Shown: positions 1-6,268, counted from the stretch's first letter. The stretch: DNA of 7,129 nt from an uncultured bacterium (GCA_938022485.1 CALIEE010000230.1:1-7129), one strand, 5' to 3'. Program-made: numbers and translations. The notes: generated from the sequence alone by a model not told the origin.

Positions 1-316
1 ATCTAGATTGGATGAACTACCACAGCTTATCAACGTGTTGATTGGGGACATGAGTTTGATCGGTCCTAGGCCTGAGCGCCCTGAAATGGCACTTGATTTA
101 GCAGATGCCTTACCTTCTTTTCATAGAAGGCTTGAGGTGAAAGCTGGCCTGACAGGCTTTGCTCAAATTGAAGGTGGTTATGCTTCTGATGTTGAGAGTT
201 ACAGAAGAAAGCTAGCGCTTGACCTTCTTTACATCAAAAACAGAAGTTTATTACTTGATGTAAAAATTGCAGCTAAAACAGTTCTTGTTATCTTGACGGG
301 TTTCGGAGCTCGATAG
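1..316 (+). CDS. Undecaprenyl-phosphate sugar transferase, C-terminal part (5' truncated)
   Basis: This is the C-terminal end of a bacterial sugar transferase (polyprenyl-phosphate hexose-1-phosphate transferase family, WcaJ/EpsL/TuaA-like). Such enzymes move a sugar-1-phosphate from a nucleotide sugar onto undecaprenyl phosphate at the inner membrane, the first step in building an exopolysaccharide, capsule or O-antigen repeat. The reading frame is open from base 2, so the start lies outside the window; about 104 residues remain. Visible family motifs in order are DELPQLINVL, GDMSLIGPRPERPE, a VKAGLTGFAQIEG stretch, and the closing LDLLYIKNRSLLLDVKI segment, which together form the end of the catalytic domain. 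The N-terminal membrane hairpin and the catalytic Asp-Glu pair would be upstream. It ends at a TAG followed by a T-run but no hairpin. Family assignment is firm; the sugar cannot be told. It may be the last gene of a polysaccharide cluster (inference). Confidence 0.93.
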   Translation, partial: SRLDELPQLINVLIGDMSLIGPRPERPEMALDLADALPSFHRRLEVKAGLTGFAQIEGGYASDVESYRRKLALDLLYIKNRSLLLDVKIAAKTVLVILTGFGAR

Positions 317-365
317 TTTTTTGCCTTAATCTAACTGTCAAAACAACATTTCTTAAAAATCTTTA

Positions 366-394
366 TTGACAGAGTGGCCAACTTTTATTTTAGT
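366..394 (+). promoter_or_regulatory. Candidate promoter for the parA-like gene
   Basis: A perfect TTGACA -35 hexamer lies at 366-371. The -10 element is unclear: TTTAGT at 389-394 gives the ideal 17-bp spacing but is a poor match, while the better TATTTT at 386-391 gives a spacing of only 14. If used, transcription would begin near 400 and produce a leader of about 160 nt before the ATPase gene. It overlaps the inverted repeat at 377-398, which could be an operator. Only the -35 match is strong. Confidence 0.3.
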
Positions 395-398
395 TGGC
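377..398. repeat. Perfect 7-bp inverted repeat (possible operator or hairpin)
   Basis: GCCAACT at 377-383 and its exact reverse complement AGTTGGC at 392-398 flank an 8-base T-rich spacer. No U-tract follows on either strand, so it does not look like an intrinsic terminator. Its place just after a TTGACA box would suit a repressor site, or the stem could form in RNA if transcription starts further upstream. The GGC arm can also pair with GCC at 403-405, and its AGTTG/CAACT core recurs further down the leader. Confidence 0.4.
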
Positions 399-560
399 GT
401 CCGCCGCCTAGCCCGTAAAGGGGCAGTTCGGGAAAGACCAGTTGTTTACTAGAGCAACTCGTCGGGAGGAATGGGTGAGTTGAATGATGAGCATGGTGTT
501 TTCTTGAATTGTTTCAAACTCGGAAGTTGAAAAAAATTAATAGAAGTTTGATGGGGCTGA
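399..560 (+). promoter_or_regulatory. Putative structured 5' leader upstream of parA-like gene
   Basis: This gene-free stretch begins GC-rich and can form several short helices: CCCG 412-415 with CGGG 429-432 (or with CGGG 463-466), AGTTG 440-444 with CAACT 455-459, and alternatively CAACTC 455-460 with GAGTTG 477-482. The last two exclude each other, as expected of a switching leader. The loop of the second alternative exposes an SD-like GGGAGGA followed by ATG at 471. I compared it by eye with c-di-GMP, cobalamin, TPP, SAM, FMN, glycine and guanidine riboswitch cores and with SRP RNA and recognised none. Short helices also arise by chance, so this is tentative. Confidence 0.3.
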
Positions 561-1610
561 ATGTCTGTAATTAGTTTTGCCTCACTAAAGGGGGGAGTAG
601 GTAAGACCTCTTTATCTCTTAATGTTGCCCATGCGTTTGCACTACGTGGTAACAGAGTTCTCCTTATAGATAGTGATCCTTCTGCCCATGCTAGTAGATT
701 TTTCAAGCATGAGGGAATAGATCAAGCCATTGAGGATTCAACTCTTGGCAGGTTGTTTTTCTCCCTCAGAACCAGGCTTCGTGAAGATGAGGAGATTGAG
801 CTTCTCGAGGCGGCCGAAGAGTTTCAAATACCCTTATTTTTCGACGTCAGGGAGAATCTTTCTGTGTTACCAGGAAGCTCTCAACTTCATCATTTTCTTT
901 GGGGGCCTGGGGCTAGAGTTTACAAGAAACTTTTTCCTCAACTGTTAGAGGAGCTGACTTCTATTTTTGACATTATTGTTTTCGATACCTGTCCAGATTA
1001 CAATTTGATCACGAGAAATATTATCGCCCACTCGGACTTAGTTGTCGTTCCGGTTGATGCCAGTGAGATGAGCATCGCTTCTCTTGAGGAGCTATTTAGA
1101 TCTTCTTCTCATATCCAGGGGCCAACGTGGTCAATTGTTAGAAGCATGGTTTCCAGACAAGCGACCCGTGTTCAAAAATTATCAGAAAAAAGACTTTCTG
1201 TTAGTAGTTCTATGGAGCTGAAAGACGCTTCTGAAACTGACGATGAACAAAATGAAGAGGAAGAGTTTATCGACATGATTCGGGAAGTGGAGTCCAGTGG
1301 AATCTCTCCTGAAGAAATGGTGGAGCAAGGTTTGATTCCCCAGAGCAATAATCTGGAGAGTGACAAAAGAGATATTTTTCTTCTTCGTTCATCCATTTCT
1401 CGAACTGAACAGCAAAACAGGTTGAGTTTTGTTGGTAAGACTTCTTTCGATAATAGGGAAACAAAAAAGCTTGCTGGTGAATACAAAAATGTAGCCAGGG
1501 AGATAGAAACCGTTTTAAGTTTTGCTACAGGGGACTTAGATTCTGCCCCAGAAGCTGCTTTAGGTTCTCTTATGACCGGGGCGCCTCAGCCTGAAGAAGC
1601 TGGCTATTAA
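561..1610 (+). CDS. Orphan ParA/MinD-family ATPase with acidic insert
   Basis: A 349-residue P-loop ATPase of the ParA/MinD (deviant Walker A) family, which dimerise on ATP and position DNA, septa, flagella or other large assemblies. Residues 10-17 are KGGVGKTS, with signature lysine K10 and P-loop lysine K15. The A' motif is VLLIDSDPS (D37, D39), and Walker B is DIIVFDTCPD (D137, D142), followed by the usual SDLVVVPVDASEMSIASL segment. After residue 205 the protein departs from short ParA proteins: about 213-268 is a strongly acidic, Ser/Glu/Asp-rich insert. The fold then resumes with a typical C-terminal helix (about 296-320) and a Pro/Ala tail. ATG 561 is chosen because the P-loop follows at the usual distance; the SD is weak (GATGGGG). 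No parB follows and the gene stands alone between gaps, so chromosome partitioning is not implied. Spatial positioning, perhaps linked to the envelope or polysaccharide, is a guess. Confidence 0.88.
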   Translation: MSVISFASLKGGVGKTSLSLNVAHAFALRGNRVLLIDSDPSAHASRFFKHEGIDQAIEDSTLGRLFFSLRTRLREDEEIELLEAAEEFQIPLFFDVRENLSVLPGSSQLHHFLWGPGARVYKKLFPQLLEELTSIFDIIVFDTCPDYNLITRNIIAHSDLVVVPVDASEMSIASLEELFRSSSHIQGPTWSIVRSMVSRQATRVQKLSEKRLSVSSSMELKDASETDDEQNEEEEFIDMIREVESSGISPEEMVEQGLIPQSNNLESDKRDIFLLRSSISRTEQQNRLSFVGKTSFDNRETKKLAGEYKNVAREIETVLSFATGDLDSAPEAALGSLMTGAPQPEEAGY

Positions 1611-1824
1611 AAAGCTTAGAGTTCGCCCGATATCTTTTAGACATTAAATAAACCTAGCGCAGACACTTCCTCGCAAGTAGCTGAAACTTATGAAAATGAA
1701 AGAGGCCTTTTGATAAACCTCTGCAATTAGAACAGCTTATCAACTGAAGACACAGGGCGAGTCCTTGATTTTTCAGGAGAAATAGGACAGCATCTTCCTG
1801 CGTAAATATACCTTAAGAAAGCGG
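1611..1824 (+). other. Intergenic gap before ctaA
   Basis: This 214-bp gap has no convincing reading frame. It contains a weak 5-bp stem (AGAGG 1701-1705 with CCTCT 1718-1722, 12-base loop, no T-tract). A second small hairpin pairs TCCT 1762-1765 and GA 1767-1768 with TC 1773-1774 and AGGA 1775-1778. A -10-like TATACC lies at 1807-1812, only 12 bases before the ctaA start and without a good -35. The gap probably holds the end of the parA-like transcript and the ctaA promoter, but I cannot place either firmly. Confidence 0.3.
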
Positions 1825-2832
1825 ATGAAAGAGCAGCAAAAAATTAAGAAAATTGCCTTAGTAACGGCTTTGCTAACCCTAGTTTTGGTTGGACTTGGAG
1901 GCTATGTCAGAGCGACGGGAGCGGGCTTGGCTTGTCCCGACTGGCCACTTTGCTTTGATAAGTTTGTTCCCAAGATGCGTTACGGCGTGATTCAGGAAGT
2001 GATGCATCGTTATTTGGCCTTGGTGGTCTCTATTCTTATTGGTGTTATGTCCTGGAAGGTATTTAAATTGGGACCAGCTTTTAAGTCGCTGCGAAAGTTT
2101 TCAATTGGATTAATTACTATACTAGGTGTGCAAGTAGTACTCGGAGGACTTACTGTTCTAATGCTACTGAACCCGTACATTGTGACTGCTCACCTGGCGT
2201 GTGGAACTATAATAGTTCAACTTCTTCTTTTGTTGGCTATGGAAAAGACGGAAGTAGTTAAGGAGAGTCCTTCTCCTGAAAACGACAGTTATATGTCTAA
2301 ATTACTTTATTTCATGTCAGGCCTTGTCTATTTGCAAATCCTTTTAGGCGGTTTTGTCGGTAGCTCTGGTGCTTCGATGGCTTGTCCTGACATTCCTTTT
2401 TGCCAAGGTCAACTTTACTCAGCCAACTTTAATGGGCCTCAGCTTATACAGATGTTACATCGTGCTAATGGCATTCTTATTGCTTTTGCCGCTTTGGTTT
2501 GTTTTTTGAAAGCTAGACAACTTCAGCCGGCTTTGGGGATAAAACCAGGGCATATGGTTGCGATGATGGTGATGATTTGGATTCAAATCTCTCTTGGTTT
2601 TGCCAATGTTGTGATGAGCATACCAGTTGCGCCTGCTGTTACACACCTTGTTCTGGCCCAGTTGATTCTTTTTGGATATCTGGTTCCGGCCCGAAGACTT
2701 AGTGGTAAAAGATTTTTTGGAAAGAACTCGGCTCCTACTGGCCAAACTTCCTTTGGTGCTGCATCACCTGCGCAAGGTTTAAACGATAGTGCAGTGCAAT
2801 CGGTTCAATTAAGGAGAGTAGCCAATGCTTGA
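1825..2832 (+). CDS. ctaA: Heme A synthase (COX15/CtaA family)
   Basis: This integral membrane enzyme oxidises the C8 methyl of heme O to a formyl group, giving heme A for aa3-type cytochrome oxidase. The 335 residues show eight hydrophobic segments (roughly 9-29, 60-79, 93-112, 119-139, 158-180, 206-227, 243-265, 270-288), arranged as two four-helix halves. The four heme-ligand histidines are visible: H61 (EVMHR, with conserved E58 three residues before), H123 (TAHLACG), H212 (MLHRANG) and H274 (VTHLVLAQ). Two extracytoplasmic cysteine pairs, C37/C43 (GLACPDWPLC) and C187/C193 (MACPDIPFC), match the Bacillus-type class. Residues 296-335 form a polar tail beyond the last helix. The ATG at 1825 has only a weak upstream purine run (AAGAAAG), but the first helix starts right after it. 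It overlaps ctaB by 8 bp, so the two are surely co-transcribed. Confidence 0.95.
   Translation: MKEQQKIKKIALVTALLTLVLVGLGGYVRATGAGLACPDWPLCFDKFVPKMRYGVIQEVMHRYLALVVSILIGVMSWKVFKLGPAFKSLRKFSIGLITILGVQVVLGGLTVLMLLNPYIVTAHLACGTIIVQLLLLLAMEKTEVVKESPSPENDSYMSKLLYFMSGLVYLQILLGGFVGSSGASMACPDIPFCQGQLYSANFNGPQLIQMLHRANGILIAFAALVCFLKARQLQPALGIKPGHMVAMMVMIWIQISLGFANVVMSIPVAPAVTHLVLAQLILFGYLVPARRLSGKRFFGKNSAPTGQTSFGAASPAQGLNDSAVQSVQLRRVANA
2811..2816 (+). promoter_or_regulatory. Ribosome binding site of ctaB inside ctaA
   Basis: AAGGAG lies 8 bases before the ATG at 2825, inside the last codons of ctaA. It is the best Shine-Dalgarno match I found at a gene start in this window and fixes the ctaB start upstream of the ctaA stop (TGA 2830-2832). 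Confidence 0.8.
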
Positions 2833-3805
2833 ATCAGAAACGAACTCCTCCGTTGCGGTTGCTAATGGATTTTCTTTAGCCAATTTGGTCAAAAAACCTT
2901 TAGCTGTTGCTTCTGATCTAGTTGAGCTTTCGAAGCCTGGTATTCTAGTTCTTTTGCTCATATCCACAGTATGCCCGATGTTTGTTGCTGCTGGGGGAAG
3001 TCCAGATCTAACTCTTGTGTTTTTCACGTTATTAGGAGGGGGACTTGTTTCTGCCTCGGCTAGTGCTTTGAACTGCATTTGGGACATGGATATAGACGCC
3101 ATCATGGAGCGAACCAAGAATCGAGCTCTGCCAGCAGGTCGTCTGAAACCTGGTGTTGCAATGTTTTTCTCTTTGATAACTGGGATGGGAGGTCTGGCAA
3201 TCCTATTTTTCTACGTGAACCCAGCTGCAGCTTTTCTAAGTCTTTTGGGTCACCTCTTTTACGTTTTGATTTATACAGCATGGTTAAAGAGAACCACGGC
3301 TCAGAATATTGTAATTGGTGGCGCTGCTGGAGCAGTACCTCCGATGGTTGGATGGGCTGCTGTAACCGGAACTATCTCTCTCGAATCTATTCTAATGTTT
3401 GCAGTGATATTCTTATGGACGCCCCCTCATTTCTGGGCTTTAGCGATTAACAAAAATAGCGATTACAGGCGTGCTCGCATACCTATGATGCCAGTGGCCT
3501 TTGGTGAAAGTACAACCGCTTACCAAATGTTTGTTTATGCTCTTGCCTTGATTCCGGCTTCTGTTTGGTTGGTGCTTGAGAATCCTGAGTTAGGCACATT
3601 CTCTATGTCTGCTTTAACTGTTTTAGCGCTTTACTTTAGTTGGACAGTTTTTCGCTTAGATAGAGCTGTTAGCGCAGTAAACGCTGATAATAGCGCTTCT
3701 AATCTCGAAGTTAAAGAGAAGCGTGCTTGGGCGGTGTTTAAGTTTTCACTGATATATTTAGCCCTGTTCTTTGTTGCCTTAGTTGTAGACTCAACTTTGG
3801 TCTAA
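2825..3805 (+). CDS. ctaB: Protoheme IX farnesyltransferase (heme O synthase)
   Basis: A UbiA-superfamily membrane prenyltransferase that attaches farnesyl from farnesyl diphosphate to the vinyl group of protoheme, giving heme O, the substrate of the CtaA encoded just upstream. The 326 residues carry the first Asp-rich motif as N83-x3-D87-x3-D91, followed by MERTKNRALPAGRL, and the second conserved region as WTPPHFWALAI (198-208), then D213 and RIPMMPVAFG. About nine hydrophobic segments are present. The heme O synthase subgroup is set by the MDIDAIMERTKNR and WTPPHFW signatures and by linkage to ctaA. The first 32 residues are a polar extension ahead of the usual ELSKPGI start; the strong SD supports this start. 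Its last 15 bp overlap the convergent menC. CyoE is the name used for the same enzyme beside bo3 oxidases, but heme A synthesis here favours ctaB. Confidence 0.95.
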   Translation: MLESETNSSVAVANGFSLANLVKKPLAVASDLVELSKPGILVLLLISTVCPMFVAAGGSPDLTLVFFTLLGGGLVSASASALNCIWDMDIDAIMERTKNRALPAGRLKPGVAMFFSLITGMGGLAILFFYVNPAAAFLSLLGHLFYVLIYTAWLKRTTAQNIVIGGAAGAVPPMVGWAAVTGTISLESILMFAVIFLWTPPHFWALAINKNSDYRRARIPMMPVAFGESTTAYQMFVYALALIPASVWLVLENPELGTFSMSALTVLALYFSWTVFRLDRAVSAVNADNSASNLEVKEKRAWAVFKFSLIYLALFFVALVVDSTLV

Positions 3806-3808
3806 GGC
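3776..3808. repeat. Inverted repeat at the ctaB/menC convergent overlap
   Basis: GCCTTAG (3776-3782) and its exact complement CTAAGGC (3802-3808) bracket the shared end of two convergent genes. An alternative stem uses TAGAC 3786-3790 with GTCTA 3800-3804. The position suits a bidirectional transcription end, but neither strand has a U-tract after the stem, so it is not a classical intrinsic terminator. Both arms lie wholly or partly in coding sequence. Confidence 0.35.
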
Positions 3809-4849
3809 CAGATTCTTATAGTACTGATAAATAACTTCGGCTTGCTCCTCAATTCCGAGTCCTGGATTAGCACTGCACCGGATAGTTTCGCCTTCCCACT
3901 TCATATTGGGCAACTCGCCAGGTGCTCTAAAATATCTAAATGTATCAAAGCCGGCTGGTTCATCATTCGATAGTGCAGCTGCAATTTGTAGATTGCTGGC
4001 CATGCCAAAAAAATAGTCGAAAGGGGACGAGAAAATTACTTTCTTACCGTTGTCCTTAGCTAGTTTTGAGAGCCTAGCTATCTTCGTTAGGGACCCAATG
4101 AAACAAGGTTTGATGACAAAGGCTGACACAGCTTCAGACTTTGCGAATTTCTCTATGTCGCAGTCTTTTTGATAAATACTTTCATCTAAAGCAACAGATA
4201 TCTCTGTTTTTTGAAAAAATTCTTCAATACTTTCGAGACAAGGTTTTAAAAAAGGTTCCTCGACGTACTCAATATTTGAGGGTGAAATCTTTGAGAAAAA
4301 GCTTAGGCTACTAACAAGTTCAAAACTTCGATTAGCATCAATTCTAAAGGTATTTTCACCTTGGTTTTCAGCAATTATCTTCCTTATTTCTTCTCCGCTG
4401 GATGGCGAGACCTTCAGTTTTACTACTTGCTTGTGGGAGGCTGATTGTTTACCAAGTCGATTAATCTGAACGCTGCCGGACGGCTTTTCGGAGATAAGAA
4501 AGCGAAGAGGGGTGTTTTCAAGTTTACCCAATAAGTCTCCAACGGCGCTAGAGATACCGAACTCTAGAGATGGTAGTTCTTGAAATAAGTCGAATAGTTC
4601 TTCAATAAAAAAACTTTTGTTTTGTAACCCGGACAGGCTTTGAGAGACTTGGGCTAAACTTTCAATACTATATCCAGGTAAAGGACTTGCCTCGCCATAG
4701 CCCGTAAAGCCCTGCCCCGACAGCCTAATCAAAAACCCCTCACGCTTATCTATTAGACCTTCCGAGCTTTTAAAGGGAGTCTTTAACTCAACGGAATAAG
4801 GAACAAAATTTATCGATACTTCTTTGCCCTTCAGTGAAGAATAGTTCAT
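3791..4849 (-). CDS. menC: o-Succinylbenzoate synthase
   Basis: A cytoplasmic enolase-superfamily enzyme that dehydrates SHCHC to o-succinylbenzoate in menaquinone synthesis. The 352 residues show the capping-domain start (REGFLIRL, then GYGEASPLPGYS at 50-61) and the barrel catalytic set: KxK at K144/K146, metal ligands D171 (RIDANRSF), E197 (YVEEP) and D222 (ALDES), and the opposite-face lysine K247 (VIKPCF). All expected catalytic residues are present at spacings close to those I recall for the E. coli enzyme. Related family members include dipeptide epimerases and N-acylamino acid racemases, but placement directly after menA in an operon supports OSB synthase. ATG at 4849 overlaps the menA stop as ATGA (4846-4849), implying translational coupling; its own SD (GGAAG) is too close to be ideal. 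The 3' end overlaps ctaB by 15 bp. Confidence 0.94.
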   Translation of the reverse strand: MNYSSLKGKEVSINFVPYSVELKTPFKSSEGLIDKREGFLIRLSGQGFTGYGEASPLPGYSIESLAQVSQSLSGLQNKSFFIEELFDLFQELPSLEFGISSAVGDLLGKLENTPLRFLISEKPSGSVQINRLGKQSASHKQVVKLKVSPSSGEEIRKIIAENQGENTFRIDANRSFELVSSLSFFSKISPSNIEYVEEPFLKPCLESIEEFFQKTEISVALDESIYQKDCDIEKFAKSEAVSAFVIKPCFIGSLTKIARLSKLAKDNGKKVIFSSPFDYFFGMASNLQIAAALSNDEPAGFDTFRYFRAPGELPNMKWEGETIRCSANPGLGIEEQAEVIYQYYKNLALDQS

Positions 4850-5736
4850 CTTCCAAAAACCCAGGCAATTGAAAAAATAATTCCAAAAATGACTAGAAGT
4901 TTACCTGTGCCAGCTAGAGTGTTGTTTAGATCTCGCTCTTTCAAAACATTTTTTATCAAAGGAATAGCCAACAAAAGACTAGCGGAAGCAGTTATAACCC
5001 AGAAGCTGGTGTGCCCTCTTAGAAACAATAACGCAGGAATAAGAGCAGCGAACATTATCGATGCAATATACTCCATTTTTCCGAAAGCTTTTCCAAACCG
5101 CACCACCAAGGTTTTTTTTAGGGCTGATTTATCACTATCATAATCTCTAAGATTGTTTACGGTGAGGATGGCCATTGATATTGATCCTAAAGCGCAGCCA
5201 GTCAATATCGAAGCTGATTTCCAATCACCCGTGAATAAGTATGTGGTTCCGGCAACTGCCACTGGGCCAAAAAAAATAAAAACAAAAATATCCCCAAGAC
5301 CTAGGTAAGCCAAAGGTAGAGGTCCTGCCGTGTAGGCGATAGCGAAAATAATTGAGAGAATGCCAATAGCTGCAATAGGCCATCCCCCTTGCCAAACAAG
5401 GTAAGATCCTAATAGAAGCGAGGCTAAAACACTGAAGATCGATGCTTTTCTCATTTCCTCTGGGCTGACTAATCCTGCTTGTGTAGCTCGCACCGGACCC
5501 TTACGCTCTTCGTTGTCAGCGCCTTTTAGATGATCATAAAGATCGTTTACAAAGTTGGTTGTGAGCTGAATTGCTAGAGCAGTAGAGATTATTACCATAA
5601 ACAGAAACCAGGATATTTTAGTCTCTGTTCCTGCGATAGCAGTGCCGGCAATAACAGGAATTATTGAGGCAGGAAGTGTCTTAGGTCTAGTGGCATCTAC
5701 CCAAATCTTGAGCTTTGAATTATCTTTCAAGGCCAT
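4846..5736 (-). CDS. menA: 1,4-Dihydroxy-2-naphthoate polyprenyltransferase
   Basis: A UbiA-superfamily membrane enzyme that replaces the carboxyl group of 1,4-dihydroxy-2-naphthoate with a polyprenyl chain, giving demethylmenaquinone. The 296 residues begin with the MenA-typical WVDATRPKTLPAS (12-24). The first Asp-rich motif is NFVNDLYDHLKGAD (61-74; N64, D65, D68, D74), followed by NEERKGP. The middle has AYTAGPLPLAYLGLGDIFVFIFFGPV, split across 134-159, and the second Asp-rich motif is NNLRDYDSDK (194-203; D198, D202). About eight or nine hydrophobic segments are visible. These signatures separate it from the heme O synthase in the same window, a distant relative. It starts 4 bp after the menI stop with a modest AAGAAG upstream and overlaps menC by 4 bp. 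Confidence 0.95.
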   Translation of the reverse strand: MALKDNSKLKIWVDATRPKTLPASIIPVIAGTAIAGTETKISWFLFMVIISTALAIQLTTNFVNDLYDHLKGADNEERKGPVRATQAGLVSPEEMRKASIFSVLASLLLGSYLVWQGGWPIAAIGILSIIFAIAYTAGPLPLAYLGLGDIFVFIFFGPVAVAGTTYLFTGDWKSASILTGCALGSISMAILTVNNLRDYDSDKSALKKTLVVRFGKAFGKMEYIASIMFAALIPALLFLRGHTSFWVITASASLLLAIPLIKNVLKERDLNNTLAGTGKLLVIFGIIFSIAWVFGR

Positions 5737-5740
5737 TGTT

Positions 5741-6172
5741 CTAGCTTCTTAGCTGACCCTTGATCACAGCTAATGTACACCTGGATATAGAGACCTTTTT
5801 TCTTTCCTCGTCGAAAATTTCTACAGACCAAACCTGAGTACTTTTTCCAATATGAATTGGTTTTCCCTCGCCTAGAACCTTACCGCTATTTACTGAGCGC
5901 AAATGGTTGGCGTTAATTTCCAAACCAGCAATGGCATTGGTCTGATGATCTATATTCAACCATCCGCCAACTGAGGCGATCGTTTCAGCAAGTGCGACAG
6001 AGGCTCCTCCGTGCAGAATACCAAAAGGCTGACAGGTTCGCTGGTCTACAGGCATGGAGGCGGTGACCAGCTCTGGAGATAGCTCTAGCATTTCTATTCC
6101 TAGATTCTCGACTAGCGAGGGCTTTGCCCGGCTTTTGTAAAACTCAAGCTTTTCTTCGAGACTTTGGACCAT
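5741..6172 (-). CDS. menI: 1,4-Dihydroxy-2-naphthoyl-CoA thioesterase (hotdog fold, YdiI-like)
   Basis: A hotdog-fold acyl-CoA thioesterase that hydrolyses DHNA-CoA to DHNA, the substrate of MenA encoded just downstream. Counting from ATG 6172 it has 143 residues. It aligns residue for residue, from memory, with E. coli YdiI over the core: MPVDQRTCQPFGILHGGASV spans about 40-59, with Q48, H54, G55 and catalytic E63 at the same numbers as in YdiI. GLEINANHLRS and QVWSVEIFDEE follow. A TTG at 6187 would add five residues (148 in total); neither start has a visible Shine-Dalgarno. I prefer ATG because of the codon and the YdiI register. General PaaI-type thioesterases share the fold, but first position in a men operon makes MenI the best call. 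It is transcribed divergently from menD across a 95-bp gap. Confidence 0.9.
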   Translation of the reverse strand: MVQSLEEKLEFYKSRAKPSLVENLGIEMLELSPELVTASMPVDQRTCQPFGILHGGASVALAETIASVGGWLNIDHQTNAIAGLEINANHLRSVNSGKVLGEGKPIHIGKSTQVWSVEIFDEERKKVSISRCTLAVIKGQLRS

Positions 6173-6233
6173 AAGAATATTTATCAAAGGATAAAAACTA
6201 AGTATTTTCGGGTAATTAAATCAGGCACTAAAT

Positions 6234-6268
6234 TTGTTTATTCTAGTAGTAGTGATATTTTCTGCCTA
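6234..6268 (+). promoter_or_regulatory. Candidate extended -10 promoter giving leaderless menD mRNA
   Basis: TTGTTT (6234-6239) is followed after 16 bases by TATTTT (6256-6261), which is preceded by TG plus one base, an extended -10 element. The expected start site, about seven bases past the -10, falls on or beside the A of the menD ATG at 6268. The absence of any Shine-Dalgarno before this ATG agrees with a leaderless message. The elements are partial matches (3/6 and 4/6), so this remains a prediction. I saw no equally good promoter on the opposite strand for menI. Confidence 0.45.

Noticed and set aside
399..480. Known riboswitch or SRP-like RNA (motifs such as GGGGCAGTTCGGGAAAGACC)
   Set aside because: The conserved cores of c-di-GMP, cobalamin, TPP, SAM, FMN, glycine, guanidine and SRP RNAs could not be found in order; kept only as an unclassified leader.
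449..706. Minus-strand reading frame of 85 codons across the ATPase start
   Set aside because: Antisense to the clear P-loop coding start, and the protein resembles nothing.
1172..1486. Minus-strand reading frames opposite the ATPase acidic insert
   Set aside because: Ser-rich products are the antisense image of the Glu/Asp/Ser-rich insert; no family features or RBS.
1701..1722. Intrinsic terminator after the parA-like gene
   Set aside because: The stem is only 5 bp with a 12-base loop and no T-tract follows.
2455..2745. Minus-strand frame with a His-rich stretch
   Set aside because: It is antisense to the ctaA transmembrane segments; the His run mirrors Met-rich codons of the real gene.
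3079..3450. Plus-strand 123-codon frame inside ctaB
   Set aside because: An out-of-frame shadow of a well-supported UbiA-family gene.
6173..6187. TTG start at 6187 for menI
   Set aside because: No Shine-Dalgarno, a rarer start codon, and the ATG at 6172 gives the same catalytic numbering as YdiI. Not excluded.
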